Source: Acinetobacter calcoaceticus
Lineage (GTDB): Bacteria; Pseudomonadota; Gammaproteobacteria; Pseudomonadales; Moraxellaceae
NCBI RefSeq assembly: GCF_900520355.1
Contig: NZ_LS999521.1
Coordinates: forward strand, 3,224,001-3,288,000
Reading direction: 5' to 3'
Length of the DNA stretch: 64,000 bases
Position 1 is the stretch's first letter. The number at the start of each line of letters is the position of its first letter. Below the pieces are notes generated by a model that saw only the letters and a list, made by a program, of their open reading frames with translations, was not told the origin of the DNA and ran no database searches. The translations under genes and the position numbers were made by a program. Below are positions 1 through 8,507 of the stretch, piece after piece.

Positions 1-294
1 AGCTTGTAAACTCGAAACGGGAATAACAGGTAAATCTTGTGACCATGCCAAAGCCTGAGTCACAGCTGCATTAATTCGGACACCACTAAAAGAACCCGGG
101 CCACGACTAAAGGCAATCGCATCCAGACCAGCAATCTCAAGACCTGTTTGTTGTAGCCCCTGCTCAATCATGGGCAAAATAGTCTGGGTTTGTGCTTTCG
201 CCCGCGTATCGAGTTGAAAAAACAGTTCTTGGGTTTCATCGACTAATGAGATAGAACACTGCTCATTTGCAGTTTCCAACGCCAGCAATTTCAT
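1..294 (-). CDS. tsaB: TsaB, tRNA t6A threonylcarbamoyl complex subunit (3' part cut by window edge)
   Basis: The minus-strand frame opens with ATG at 294 and runs off the window start, giving the first 98 residues. It begins MKLLALETANEQCSISLVDE and contains FSRGPGSFSGVRI, the glycine-rich loop typical of TsaB/YeaZ ASKHA-fold proteins. TsaB is the non-catalytic dimerisation partner of TsaD in making N6-threonylcarbamoyladenosine at position 37 of ANN-decoding tRNAs. The product acts in the cytoplasm. The C-terminus lies outside the window, so intactness cannot be judged. Confidence 0.9.
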   Translation of the reverse strand, partial: MKLLALETANEQCSISLVDETQELFFQLDTRAKAQTQTILPMIEQGLQQTGLEIAGLDAIAFSRGPGSFSGVRINAAVTQALAWSQDLPVIPVSSLQA

Positions 295-382
295 GCACAA
301 CCTTAGTATTAAATCAGATTAAAAACGGGAGTTATGATACCCCACTCGGCTCTGATAGGCGAGTCGTTCTCTGTCTAAATAA

Positions 383-416
383 AAATGCCAAGATTTAACT
401 TGGCATAATTTTTTTT
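383..416 (-). terminator. Intrinsic terminator after the gamma-CA-like gene
   Basis: Inverted repeat ATGCCAAG / CTTGGCAT with a 6-nt loop, flanked by A-rich and T-rich runs. It lies between the stop of the minus-strand gene at 429 and tsaB, so it should end transcripts of the former. The T-run on the plus side would let it work in both directions. Confidence 0.75.
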
Positions 417-428
417 GCTAAAAAAGAG

Positions 429-959
429 TTAAAAGTGAAATTCTTTTAAATCACTATAACTTTTAAAATGTTCAGCATAATGCAATGCACTCAACCGTAT
501 TTTAGCCGCACCATCTTCATCTAAAGTTTTAACAATTTTGCCGGGTGATCCCATAACGACTGAATTATCTGGAATGACTTTCCCTTCTGGAATTAAAGCA
601 TTAGCGCCAATAATACAATTTTTACCAATCACTGCCCGATTTAAAATCACGGCGTTCATGCCAATTAAACTGTTATCACCAATCGTGCAGCCATGTAGCA
701 TGACTTTATGTCCAATCGTGACATATTCGCCAATATTCAGCTCAAGCCCAGCATCCGTATGCAAAACAGAATTTTCTTGTACATTTGAATAGTTACCAAT
801 ACGAATTACACAGTTATCGGCACGTACTACAGCTCCAAACCAAATGCTGACTTGGCGCCCTAACTCTACTTGTCCAATTAGCGTTGCTGTTGGAGCAACC
901 CAACCATCCCATGGTTCATATAATGCTTTTGGGTGCTGTCCTTGATAGCTATACATCAT
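429..959 (-). CDS. Gamma-carbonic-anhydrase-like / PaaY-type hexapeptide-repeat protein
   Basis: The 176-residue product is built of left-handed beta-helix hexapeptide repeats (for example IGEYVTIGHKVML and IGMNAVILNRAVIG). Three histidines sit where gamma-class carbonic anhydrases bind metal: H67 (VLHTDAG), H84 and H89 (IGHKVMLHG). This matches the YrdA/PaaY/CaiE group, trimeric cytoplasmic proteins that bind zinc or iron; PaaY is a thioesterase and others have weak carbonic anhydrase activity. The start is one of two adjacent ATGs, about 10 nt after AGGA. No phenylacetate genes are nearby, so the paaY name is not justified. The substrate is unknown. Confidence 0.85.
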   Translation of the reverse strand: MMYSYQGQHPKALYEPWDGWVAPTATLIGQVELGRQVSIWFGAVVRADNCVIRIGNYSNVQENSVLHTDAGLELNIGEYVTIGHKVMLHGCTIGDNSLIGMNAVILNRAVIGKNCIIGANALIPEGKVIPDNSVVMGSPGKIVKTLDEDGAAKIRLSALHYAEHFKSYSDLKEFHF

Positions 960-975
960 AATTTATCAGTCCTGA

Positions 976-1596
976 TCATTTATTCTTATGAGAAAATTTT
1001 GGCATGCCAAAGGTTGGTGAGTTGAGTAAAAATGGCCAATCTTTTTGATAACCTAACCCATATTTAAACAGAGCAACTAGCATACGAGCAGTTAAACCCC
1101 AAATAATTTCATTATCAATCTGTAAACTCGGAAAATATAAAGATTGATGGGCATAACGTACTTCGTGAGGCGTTGGTCTTGTCTCGATGAGTTGCTGCAA
1201 CGGCACGAAAAAGATTCGATCAATTTCCGTGGGTTGAGGTATTAACGTAATCTCTGGAGGAATAAGCCCAACAATGGGTTTTACAGATAACCCGCTTCTT
1301 GCACGTTGCATTGGCAAATCACCTAACAACTGCACATCAAAAGGATTTAAGGCTGTCTCTTCCTGAGCCTCTCTTAATGCCACCACAATATTACTCGTGT
1401 CACTTGGATCACGCTTTCCACCCGGAAAAGAAACTTCACCAGCATGATTGTTCATGTGTATTGAACGGCGAGTGAGTAATACCTTAGGATTATTTTCATT
1501 TGTAATAGCAATGAGTACTGCAGCTTGTGCTTCTTGTATGCGGGTGGAAAAGCGCAATCTTTGCTGTAACTTTTGTGTTAGCAAGTGCTCTTCCAT
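976..1596 (-). CDS. NUDIX hydrolase, CoA pyrophosphatase (NudL-like)
   Basis: The product is about 206 residues. The motif FPGGKRDPSDTS followed by ALREAQEETAL is the extended NUDIX box of the YeaB/NudL family, where D replaces the first E and one residue is added. The family hydrolyses coenzyme A and derivatives to 3',5'-ADP and phosphopantetheine in a Mg or Mn dependent reaction. The frame can extend to a GTG at 1605, but the ATG at 1596 is preferred because AGGTGA lies just upstream of it. It is separated by 16 bp from the hexapeptide gene downstream and is probably co-transcribed with it. Confidence 0.85.
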   Translation of the reverse strand: MEEHLLTQKLQQRLRFSTRIQEAQAAVLIAITNENNPKVLLTRRSIHMNNHAGEVSFPGGKRDPSDTSNIVVALREAQEETALNPFDVQLLGDLPMQRARSGLSVKPIVGLIPPEITLIPQPTEIDRIFFVPLQQLIETRPTPHEVRYAHQSLYFPSLQIDNEIIWGLTARMLVALFKYGLGYQKDWPFLLNSPTFGMPKFSHKNK

Positions 1597-1710
1597 ACCA
1601 TTCACCTATTATTCTGTCTCTCTTTGCATCATATCTGAAAAATAAACTTAAGACATAGAGTTGATGCGTAAGTCTAAAAATTCAGTTATGCTGAGGCATC
1701 TCTATACTCG

Positions 1711-2268
1711 ATGATAATTATGAGTTTCTGTGTAGCGTGTGGGCATAAAACCGAACAAAAAATTCCTTTAGGTGATCATAAAGTACGCCGTGTTTGTACT
1801 CATTGTGGCAATATCCATTATGAAAACCCCAAAGTAATCTGCGGTGCCTTAGCGTTATGGGAAGACAAAGTATTACTCTGTCGTCGTGCTATTGAACCTC
1901 GTTATGGTTTATGGACCCTACCTGCTGGTTATATGGAATTGTTCGAGACCATGGAGCAAGGGGCAGCACGTGAAACTCGTGAAGAAGCAGAAGCCGAGAT
2001 AGAAATAGAACAACTGTATTGTATGTACAATATTCCTCGTATTGGTCAAATTTATGTGTTGTTTAAAGCGCAGCTGAAAAATGGAATTTTTGGTGCAGGC
2101 GAAGAAAGTATCGAGAGTCGTCTGTTTGAAGAACATGAAATTCCATGGGGTGAGCTTGCCTTCCCTAGCGTTGAACACACACTAAGACATTATTTTGAAG
2201 ACCGTAAACAACAAGTTTTCCCAACACATCTTGAAACTTTGGGTACTCGTTTAGACCATACTGGTTAA
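1711..2268 (+). CDS. NUDIX hydrolase with N-terminal zinc ribbon
   Basis: The 185-residue product starts with a four-cysteine zinc ribbon (FCVACG and VCTHCGNIHYENPK). The NUDIX box follows, GYMELFETMEQGAARETREE, in which the late glycine of the consensus is a glutamate. This architecture resembles the NudC-like and Orf19-type hydrolases acting on nucleotide sugars, ADP-ribose or dinucleotides; the substrate cannot be told from sequence. A second ATG at 1720 (MSFCVACG) is an equally likely start. A TATACT hexamer at 1703-1708 would suit a leaderless or very short-leader transcript beginning at the second ATG. It diverges from the NudL-like gene. Confidence 0.85.
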   Translation: MIIMSFCVACGHKTEQKIPLGDHKVRRVCTHCGNIHYENPKVICGALALWEDKVLLCRRAIEPRYGLWTLPAGYMELFETMEQGAARETREEAEAEIEIEQLYCMYNIPRIGQIYVLFKAQLKNGIFGAGEESIESRLFEEHEIPWGELAFPSVEHTLRHYFEDRKQQVFPTHLETLGTRLDHTG

Positions 2269-2281
2269 TCAATTAGATAAT

Positions 2282-2310
2282 AAAAAAGACCGCTAGGCGG
2301 TCTTTTTTAT
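2282..2310. terminator. Bidirectional terminator between the zinc-ribbon NUDIX gene and filF
   Basis: Perfect hairpin GACCGC-TA-GCGGTC flanked by six A residues before and six T residues after, so it can stop transcripts from both strands. It sits between the convergent stops at 2268 (plus) and 2323 (minus). Confidence 0.9.
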
Positions 2311-2322
2311 TTGTTTAATATG

Positions 2323-4329
2323 TTAAGACTTAGTTTTAATTGCTTTACATGTTGGAATAGACTGATCGGCTAGTTTGATTGCTACTGTACCAACAATACG
2401 TTGTGCTAATGCTTTCTCTTCATCAGTTGGTGCTGGACTAATATCCTTAATACTATTATAAACAGCCTGATAATAAGCGTGTAAGTTAATCCAATTCACT
2501 GTCGTATTTTCAAAGGTGCTCAAATTAATACTATTACCTGTATTTTGACCAGCTAATAGATTGTAAATATTAATCTTAGCGCCACTCACTGAAATCGAAT
2601 CATCTATATTATCTTTTATATCAGAATCCTGTTTCACTATAGAATTAAGTCCCATCATAATCCCATTAAGGTTACCTAACTGAGGATTTGATAAAATCAT
2701 ACGAACTGTAATCGAACTATCATTATCTGAAGATTGTGTACCACCTGTAGTCCCGATCCGATATTGTTGGATACCATTACTATCAATCAGACTAGTATCT
2801 GCGACTGTCGCACACTGACCTGATTTGTCAGTGTCAGTTGCATTTGGCTTAATATCTGTACGAATATCACCATACTCATCAACCACAATACCCAAATCAA
2901 TTGGAGCAAGTCCTGCTGTATTAAATTTAAAAGTTAAAGTTGCATATAACGGAAATACATAACGCTGGCCAGAGCTCACATTTTTCGATGTTTTAAAAAT
3001 AGATTTTCCTAAATAGCTTACTGGATTTGCTTTTAAAATATCTAAAGAACCATTATAACTTTCCGTACCTACAGCTTGACGCCACAAACCATAATGTTGT
3101 GCATTTCCAGCAGTAGTTGTGCGTGTTAACTGTTTATAAAAACCTTCGTTCCCCGCTACAGCATATTCATTAACGAGTTTACCTTGATAAATCTGTAAAT
3201 CATTATTCGCATTACTGTCCACGCTTAAACGTAATGGCTGAGTAGACTGAATTTCTTTTGTAATTGGACTCAACCATCCTTTTTGTCCTGAAGCAACCAT
3301 CTGTACAGGTTTTGCTTTGGTCAATAAAATAATGGCCGGCAATACACCTAAAATATTACCTTTATCATCTTTGGAAAGAGTTGCATCCCCCCGCCATTGT
3401 AAACCGTAACCAAAACCATAGCCTTGACGGTCTGTAAGCAAGAACATATTGCCCATCATATGACGTAAATTACTTGAAGAGGTACTGAAGCACTTAGTTA
3501 AAGATGTTTGATTACAACCATAGAAACCCAGTGGAAGAGGTTCTGGTAGATTATTAAATCCAGCATATATTGCTTCATTGGCTTGATATAATCCAGCATT
3601 AGCGATATTTGTTGATTGAACAAGCAACTCGTAAGCTTGGTCATCAGAAACTTTGCTTACATCTAACCAAGGTTTTAAGATGTTTGCATATTGACCACTT
3701 TTCCATTCAGCTACAGTCACATCTTGTGTCAAACTGCTCAGTAAGTCTTTCTTATCTTGAGTAAATTGAGTTGGCTGTAAATCACCAATCACGTTATCGC
3801 CACGTTCAATACCAATACTTTGAAATAGCTTAATTAAAGCCATCGCAACTCTAATAGTTGGATCAGTATTGCTCATGGAAGTTGGAGTCTGACCAGTTAA
3901 TGCTGTAGCCATATCTAACACAGTTAAATGTACAGTCCCATACTTACCAAGTGAATCAAGCTTTATTGTTCCTAAAGAGATCTTACGTGCATTATTTCCT
4001 TGCAAATAAAGCGATATCGTTTCATCTGACCTACCACTACTAATACTACAAGCGCCTCCAACCGAGTTACGGTCTAGTTTTGTAATGTAATGCTGATTAG
4101 GAGATAAACTACAATCAAAATTTAGGCCAGCAATTGGATAATCCAGTTCAAAGTTTAAACAAGATTCATCTGAAATATTAGCTGCTTTACAAGCTAAATT
4201 GGTGGTTGGAATACCACCCCCTCCTTGTGTAGGATCTTCGTTAATTGTTGAACCGCCACCACCACAACCATTTAATAAGATTGCCAGTGTGGATAATGCA
4301 AAAGGTAATAAAATTTTGTTACTCATCAT
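2323..4329 (-). CDS. filF: FilF-like large outer-membrane lipoprotein
   Basis: The 668-residue product has a lipoprotein signal peptide ending in the lipobox LLNGC, followed by a glycine-rich linker (GGGGST and QGGGG). The remainder is a long, mainly beta-predicted exported domain with several cysteine pairs (for example CKAANISDESC and CNQTSLTKC) and no recognised catalytic motif. It is the last gene of a tight minus-strand run, 16 nt after the filE stop. By position and character it matches FilF of Acinetobacter, which databases often label putative pilus assembly without evidence of a pilus. The lipobox +2 residue is glycine, consistent with outer-membrane sorting. Function unknown; a surface or periplasmic role is inferred. 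Confidence 0.75.
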   Translation of the reverse strand: MMSNKILLPFALSTLAILLNGCGGGGSTINEDPTQGGGGIPTTNLACKAANISDESCLNFELDYPIAGLNFDCSLSPNQHYITKLDRNSVGGACSISSGRSDETISLYLQGNNARKISLGTIKLDSLGKYGTVHLTVLDMATALTGQTPTSMSNTDPTIRVAMALIKLFQSIGIERGDNVIGDLQPTQFTQDKKDLLSSLTQDVTVAEWKSGQYANILKPWLDVSKVSDDQAYELLVQSTNIANAGLYQANEAIYAGFNNLPEPLPLGFYGCNQTSLTKCFSTSSSNLRHMMGNMFLLTDRQGYGFGYGLQWRGDATLSKDDKGNILGVLPAIILLTKAKPVQMVASGQKGWLSPITKEIQSTQPLRLSVDSNANNDLQIYQGKLVNEYAVAGNEGFYKQLTRTTTAGNAQHYGLWRQAVGTESYNGSLDILKANPVSYLGKSIFKTSKNVSSGQRYVFPLYATLTFKFNTAGLAPIDLGIVVDEYGDIRTDIKPNATDTDKSGQCATVADTSLIDSNGIQQYRIGTTGGTQSSDNDSSITVRMILSNPQLGNLNGIMMGLNSIVKQDSDIKDNIDDSISVSGAKINIYNLLAGQNTGNSINLSTFENTTVNWINLHAYYQAVYNSIKDISPAPTDEEKALAQRIVGTVAIKLADQSIPTCKAIKTKS

Positions 4330-4345
4330 AATTCCTAATTTATTT

Positions 4346-5599
4346 TTAACGTAATACTGAAATTTTAATTTGTCCCTGATTCGATAGTTCTTGATCCGGC
4401 ATGTCCACAGCAGAAGATAAAGGCGTCAACATAATATAATAAGAGCGATCAGGCACTTGTAAGACACCTGAAATCGATGCATGTTGCAAAATCGTCGCAG
4501 GATATGCTTTACTCTTAAAACCACTAGCACCTTCTAAAACACAACCCTTTTCATCTAAAAAAACTGCGAGTGGCCAATAATATACTGGCTTCTCATTGGA
4601 CATAGCATAGGATGCCACTTGTACATTCTTAATAGATGAATCTATTTTTATAACTTCGTATTCAAATTTCTCTTTGAGCGGTTTTCTTGGCCATAAACCA
4701 ACTTCTTTATTCTGGCTTAATTTTTTAATTGACTTATTATCATCTTTAATAAAGCACATATCATTCTCAAAAGTATTCGCTAACTCCTGATGTGACAATC
4801 TTACATAAGTAGGAGCTAGCACAACAGAAGAGACTTGATCTTCTCGTGATCGATTTAATACATTATCAAGAATAGACTGACTGACACCTTTTTTACGTTC
4901 AATAGACTCCGTACGGCCTAAGCCATCCGGCATAATATAAAAACGTTTTTTACCTTCAAGATTAAACTCTTGTTTCTCTAAGTATTCATTATTAACGTAT
5001 TCAACACCATCAATTGTAATATAATTCTTCTCATTCTTTTTTTGTGTTAGCACTGGGGGAGTAACCATATCCTTAGTCGAGGATGGAACTGGATTTGACT
5101 TTAATTTTTCTTTACTACTACTCAAATCAGACTTTTTCTCAATAGCTTCTGCTTTTTCTATACCTTTTTTTGTCTGTATTGAGACTGCAGTTGATGCAGT
5201 TGATGCAGTTGATGCAGTTGATGCAGTTGATGCAGTTGATGCAGTTGATGCAGTTGATGCAGTTGATGCAGTTGATGCAGTTGATGCAGTTGATGCAGTT
5301 GATGCAGTATTAGACAATTTTGATACTGTTTTAGGCAATGGTGTTAATTTTTGAGTTGTTTCAGGTAAAACTCTTTCTTCTGAATGATTTACCTTTACAT
5401 CTGGACGAGCTAATACTTTAGACGGTGAGACCACCGTCTGTTCTACCCTTTTGCTCGGCACAATCATAGGACGGCCATCGGGACCTATAATCGTATAAAA
5501 ACCGTCTGCATAAACAGCAGAGTTAACTACTATTGCAACAAAAAAAGTCGCAATAGCAAGTCTAGACCGAGACATCCGTTCGCAATGTAATTTTACCAT
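4346..5599 (-). CDS. filE: FilE-like exported protein with Thr-Ala-Ser repeat
   Basis: The 417-residue product has a signal peptide (cut probably after VNSAVYA). The mature N-terminus carries GPDGRPMIVPSKRV, and a low-complexity stretch of 13 exact Thr-Ala-Ser triplets covers about residues 98-136. A lysine-rich linker and a C-terminal domain of unknown type follow (DGVEYVNNEYL, MLTPLSSAVDMPDQEL). The ATG at 5599 overlaps the filD stop by 7 nt; a second in-frame ATG at 5575 is also possible. The repeat and linker suggest a flexible tether between an N-terminal anchor point and the C-terminal domain. It matches FilE in gene order. Molecular role unknown. Confidence 0.75.
   Translation of the reverse strand: MVKLHCERMSRSRLAIATFFVAIVVNSAVYADGFYTIIGPDGRPMIVPSKRVEQTVVSPSKVLARPDVKVNHSEERVLPETTQKLTPLPKTVSKLSNTASTASTASTASTASTASTASTASTASTASTASTASTASTAVSIQTKKGIEKAEAIEKKSDLSSSKEKLKSNPVPSSTKDMVTPPVLTQKKNEKNYITIDGVEYVNNEYLEKQEFNLEGKKRFYIMPDGLGRTESIERKKGVSQSILDNVLNRSREDQVSSVVLAPTYVRLSHQELANTFENDMCFIKDDNKSIKKLSQNKEVGLWPRKPLKEKFEYEVIKIDSSIKNVQVASYAMSNEKPVYYWPLAVFLDEKGCVLEGASGFKSKAYPATILQHASISGVLQVPDRSYYIMLTPLSSAVDMPDQELSNQGQIKISVLR
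5190..5306. repeat. Tandem array of 13 identical 9-bp units inside filE
   Basis: The unit GTTGATGCA (plus strand) is repeated 13 times without a single mismatch. On the coding strand each unit reads ACT GCA TCA (Thr-Ala-Ser). Because the unit is a multiple of three, copy number changes alter protein length without breaking the frame. Perfect identity, including third codon positions, suggests recent slippage. Confidence 0.97.
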
Positions 5600-7263
5600 T
5601 TTGTTCTATAATTTAAACCGAGCACTGTAACTTTGGTATTGGTTTTAACATCTAAGCCTGCATAAGGATTTAACAGGATATTATCAACACCACACTTGTT
5701 CGATAGGCTACTCGTACAGGCGGGAATATTATCGCGACTCCGTAAAAAACCTATCGAAAGATCCAGATCTGTATCTGCATCAAATCGGTATCCAACACCT
5801 AAGCCAAATAATTGCGCATTATTAATTGGAATCATTGTATTACGTTTATCATTGGGAATAGCGCTAGCACGAGGCTCATAACCAGCGCGCAATTTTAAAC
5901 GATCCGTTGCTGAATATTCTAAACCAATGCCCCAACTCCAAGGGGAAGTAAACTTCAAAGGTAAAGCCAAAGAAGCATCCGATACATCATTCGATAAAAG
6001 TTTGGCAACTTTTAATAAAGTAATCTGTCTATCAAATTCAAATTTAAACTTATCCCATGCTGCATAGTCAGTCCAACCTACATCAAAGTTAACTTGTAAA
6101 TCGGGTAATATTTTATATTTAATACCTGCCTGAAAATGCGCTGGATATTCAAGATCCATTGCGACCAACCCAGATTCAGTATTTGGTACATTCCCTGGTA
6201 ACCCAAGAATAGCTGCTAAAACCTGACCTGTAGCTGATGAGTTTAACCCCTTAATCAACTCTTGAGGAGCTCTGGCATTATTAATCAGATATTTCCCTTT
6301 CATACGCATTTTGGCAGAACTTTGATAGACCATTCCAAAGCCAAAATCATCCGTCGGCTCCCAAAGCAATCCTAAGTTATAACTAGGACTTAAAGATTGC
6401 TCCATTGAAACTTGAAGTGATCCCATTTTATTAAAGGGATTCATACCTTCTTGAGTATTACATAGACCAAATAACAATAGATTGGTAATCATATCATTAT
6501 TGTCTTTAAACGGCCCACAAACTACATCATCGACCATACGCAATACCCCAATCATCTCGTTGGGAAATCGCAAATCTGTTTTCATAGCAAGAGCGTTATA
6601 TGACATGCCAATAGATGCACCTACAGATAAATGGTCATTTACCTGATAGCCAAAGGATGGAGATAAATAAGTAATACGTTCTACAGCTACCTGCTGTCCC
6701 ATATAGTTGCCAGCATTACCATTTTCAGCACCAAAACCAGCAATTAAAGGTGCATACATTGCAGTAGCATAGGTCAACTTTGAACCTGGAGGTTTGTAGG
6801 CAATCCCTGCGGTAGGTGCAACGAGTGGATAACCAGCCCCCAGATCAACCATTTTTTTAAGAATCGGTATATATAAGCTGGCATATTCAACATCCCCTCG
6901 TACAGGACCCTTAAAATCGGTACAAATATTGGCAGTAACTTCAGGGCCATCATTACAAACAAGAGGGTCATCTGAATAACCAAACACGTTATAGCCAGGA
7001 GGTGCTGAATACTCACGCTGAATATCGAAATTAGCTAAAATTCCTTGCACATCAGTTTGCAACCCATCAATCTTAGCTAAAGCTGCGGGGTTAAAATGAA
7101 CTGCACTAATACCAGGCGGATCTGCAGTTACAGCATTCCCCATCGATAGTGAACGAATATCAACAGCTAAGTTTTGTCCTAATTGAGCATTGGCAAAGCT
7201 AGAAAAACCGGAGATAACAATTGCCGCCGTTAAAGGACATAATTTAGGATATTTCACCTGCAT
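5593..7263 (-). CDS. filD: FilD-like FadL/OmpP1-family outer-membrane protein
   Basis: The 556-residue product has a signal peptide (cut after SFANA) and then RSLSMGNAVTADPPGIS with NPAALAKIDG. This is the N-terminal signature of FadL/TodX-type 14-strand barrels that pass hydrophobic molecules across the outer membrane. The C-terminus ends in an alternating barrel strand closing in tryptophan (VLGLNYRTKW), as outer-membrane insertion signals do. AAGGAG lies only 2 nt before the ATG at 7263, and a GTG at 7257 has better spacing and keeps the signal peptide, so it could be the real start. It follows filC by 6 nt. The cargo is unknown; a FadL-type protein in this cluster is notable. Confidence 0.8.
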   Translation of the reverse strand: MQVKYPKLCPLTAAIVISGFSSFANAQLGQNLAVDIRSLSMGNAVTADPPGISAVHFNPAALAKIDGLQTDVQGILANFDIQREYSAPPGYNVFGYSDDPLVCNDGPEVTANICTDFKGPVRGDVEYASLYIPILKKMVDLGAGYPLVAPTAGIAYKPPGSKLTYATAMYAPLIAGFGAENGNAGNYMGQQVAVERITYLSPSFGYQVNDHLSVGASIGMSYNALAMKTDLRFPNEMIGVLRMVDDVVCGPFKDNNDMITNLLLFGLCNTQEGMNPFNKMGSLQVSMEQSLSPSYNLGLLWEPTDDFGFGMVYQSSAKMRMKGKYLINNARAPQELIKGLNSSATGQVLAAILGLPGNVPNTESGLVAMDLEYPAHFQAGIKYKILPDLQVNFDVGWTDYAAWDKFKFEFDRQITLLKVAKLLSNDVSDASLALPLKFTSPWSWGIGLEYSATDRLKLRAGYEPRASAIPNDKRNTMIPINNAQLFGLGVGYRFDADTDLDLSIGFLRSRDNIPACTSSLSNKCGVDNILLNPYAGLDVKTNTKVTVLGLNYRTKW

Positions 7264-7269
7264 ATCTCC

Positions 7270-8463
7270 TTATTTGGTTTTTTTGCCAAAACCTATAAAA
7301 TCTAACGGGAAAGACAGACCAAGTGAAACATCTGGTGCATCTTCGGTTAAACCTATACCAACCGTACCATTGACAATTGTTTCAGGTGAAACACGTACCC
7401 CTAAAGCAAAAGACAACATTGCACTACTTTGATCTGGCGACTTATATGATTCGTCTCCATTATTAAATTCAAACTCAGCATCCATGTTAAAGCTTTGTTG
7501 ATACGACATGGTTAATGACACATCATAGTTAAATGAGTAAGCAAAACCGAATGAGAAGCCACCACTAATGCCCGGATCAAAAGAAGTTAAAATCCTTGGC
7601 CCCTTAGCCCCGCTACCACGCGCTTGATCTAAACCCGTTTCTTTAAATCCATAATTCGCAGATGCAGAAGCAAATAGAACCACTGGATCGATATATTTAC
7701 GGGTACTTGCCCCGATCCCCGCAGAGTAATAACCCTTACCAGTTGAAAGTTCATCTAAACCGATTTCATAAGGACTATCACCAGTTTTTGTTGATAAACT
7801 ACCAAAAAGAACCAATGGTAAACGGCCTTGCTTTAAAGGGAATGGTTCCCAACGTGCACCTAAAGAAATATCACCCAAACCGGCCGCTGTCGTGTCTCGA
7901 ACAATTTCAGACTTTGCAACAAAAGGAACAGTTGCTGACAAAGTTAAGTTATCTAATAGACCGTATTGAACAGTAAAGCTGTTAGTTAAAGTATGATTCG
8001 CATCTTCTTCAATACGTAAACGATTTAATTGAGATGAGTTATCTGCTAAAGCCAAATCAATTCGAGTATCACGATAATAGGTATAATCGAGATCGTAATA
8101 TCCCGAAATCCCGCCCTTTTTAATCAATGAATATTGGCGCTCACTCGATGTAAATACTTCTTGTAAGTTCGTTTCTTGTGTCGCATCGCCTTCTTTTTTC
8201 TGTAAGGCAGTAGCGGCTTGATCAACTCCAGTATTTGCAGGGGCAGTAGCAGATTCAGGAGTTGCCACTTCGGTAGTCGGAGCCAGACTCACTTCTTGAG
8301 CTGAACCTGTCGCTGGTGTTACTTCTGCTGCTGTAATTGCTTCAGAAACAACTGCAGTATTTTGTGCTTCTGTTTGTGTAACTTGATCATTTGCATAGAG
8401 TGTGCTTGTAATGGCGCTCATACTTAATGCCAACACACTCATATTCATCCATCGATTATTCAT
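7270..8463 (-). CDS. filC: FilC-like outer-membrane barrel with disordered N-terminal region
   Basis: The product of about 397 residues has a signal peptide (cut after STLYA) and roughly 65 residues rich in Ala, Thr, Glu and Pro with no aromatic residues. The segment LQEVFTSSERQYSLIKKGG follows, and then amphipathic strands such as GYYDLDYTYYRDTRIDLAL and LTLSATVPFV up to the end. The barrel resembles the MetA-pathway transporter family that also includes FapF of Pseudomonas, where an N-terminal region plugs the pore. The ATG at 8463 is chosen over the upstream GTG at 8475 because GGGAAGA precedes it. It lies between the C39 peptidase and the FadL-like gene. A pore role is inferred. Confidence 0.75.
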   Translation of the reverse strand: MNNRWMNMSVLALSMSAITSTLYANDQVTQTEAQNTAVVSEAITAAEVTPATGSAQEVSLAPTTEVATPESATAPANTGVDQAATALQKKEGDATQETNLQEVFTSSERQYSLIKKGGISGYYDLDYTYYRDTRIDLALADNSSQLNRLRIEEDANHTLTNSFTVQYGLLDNLTLSATVPFVAKSEIVRDTTAAGLGDISLGARWEPFPLKQGRLPLVLFGSLSTKTGDSPYEIGLDELSTGKGYYSAGIGASTRKYIDPVVLFASASANYGFKETGLDQARGSGAKGPRILTSFDPGISGGFSFGFAYSFNYDVSLTMSYQQSFNMDAEFEFNNGDESYKSPDQSSAMLSFALGVRVSPETIVNGTVGIGLTEDAPDVSLGLSFPLDFIGFGKKTK

Positions 8464-8507
8464 ATTTCTTCCCACCCAATGTATTTATTTTACTTAGTTC
8501 ATATTGA

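Noticed and set aside
5190..5306. Possible CRISPR or iteron array
   Set aside because: Units are 9 bp, directly joined without spacers and in frame in a coding gene; it is a coding microsatellite.
7662..7976. Plus-strand frame of 104 codons inside filC
   Set aside because: Complement of a well supported outer-membrane protein gene; no start signal.
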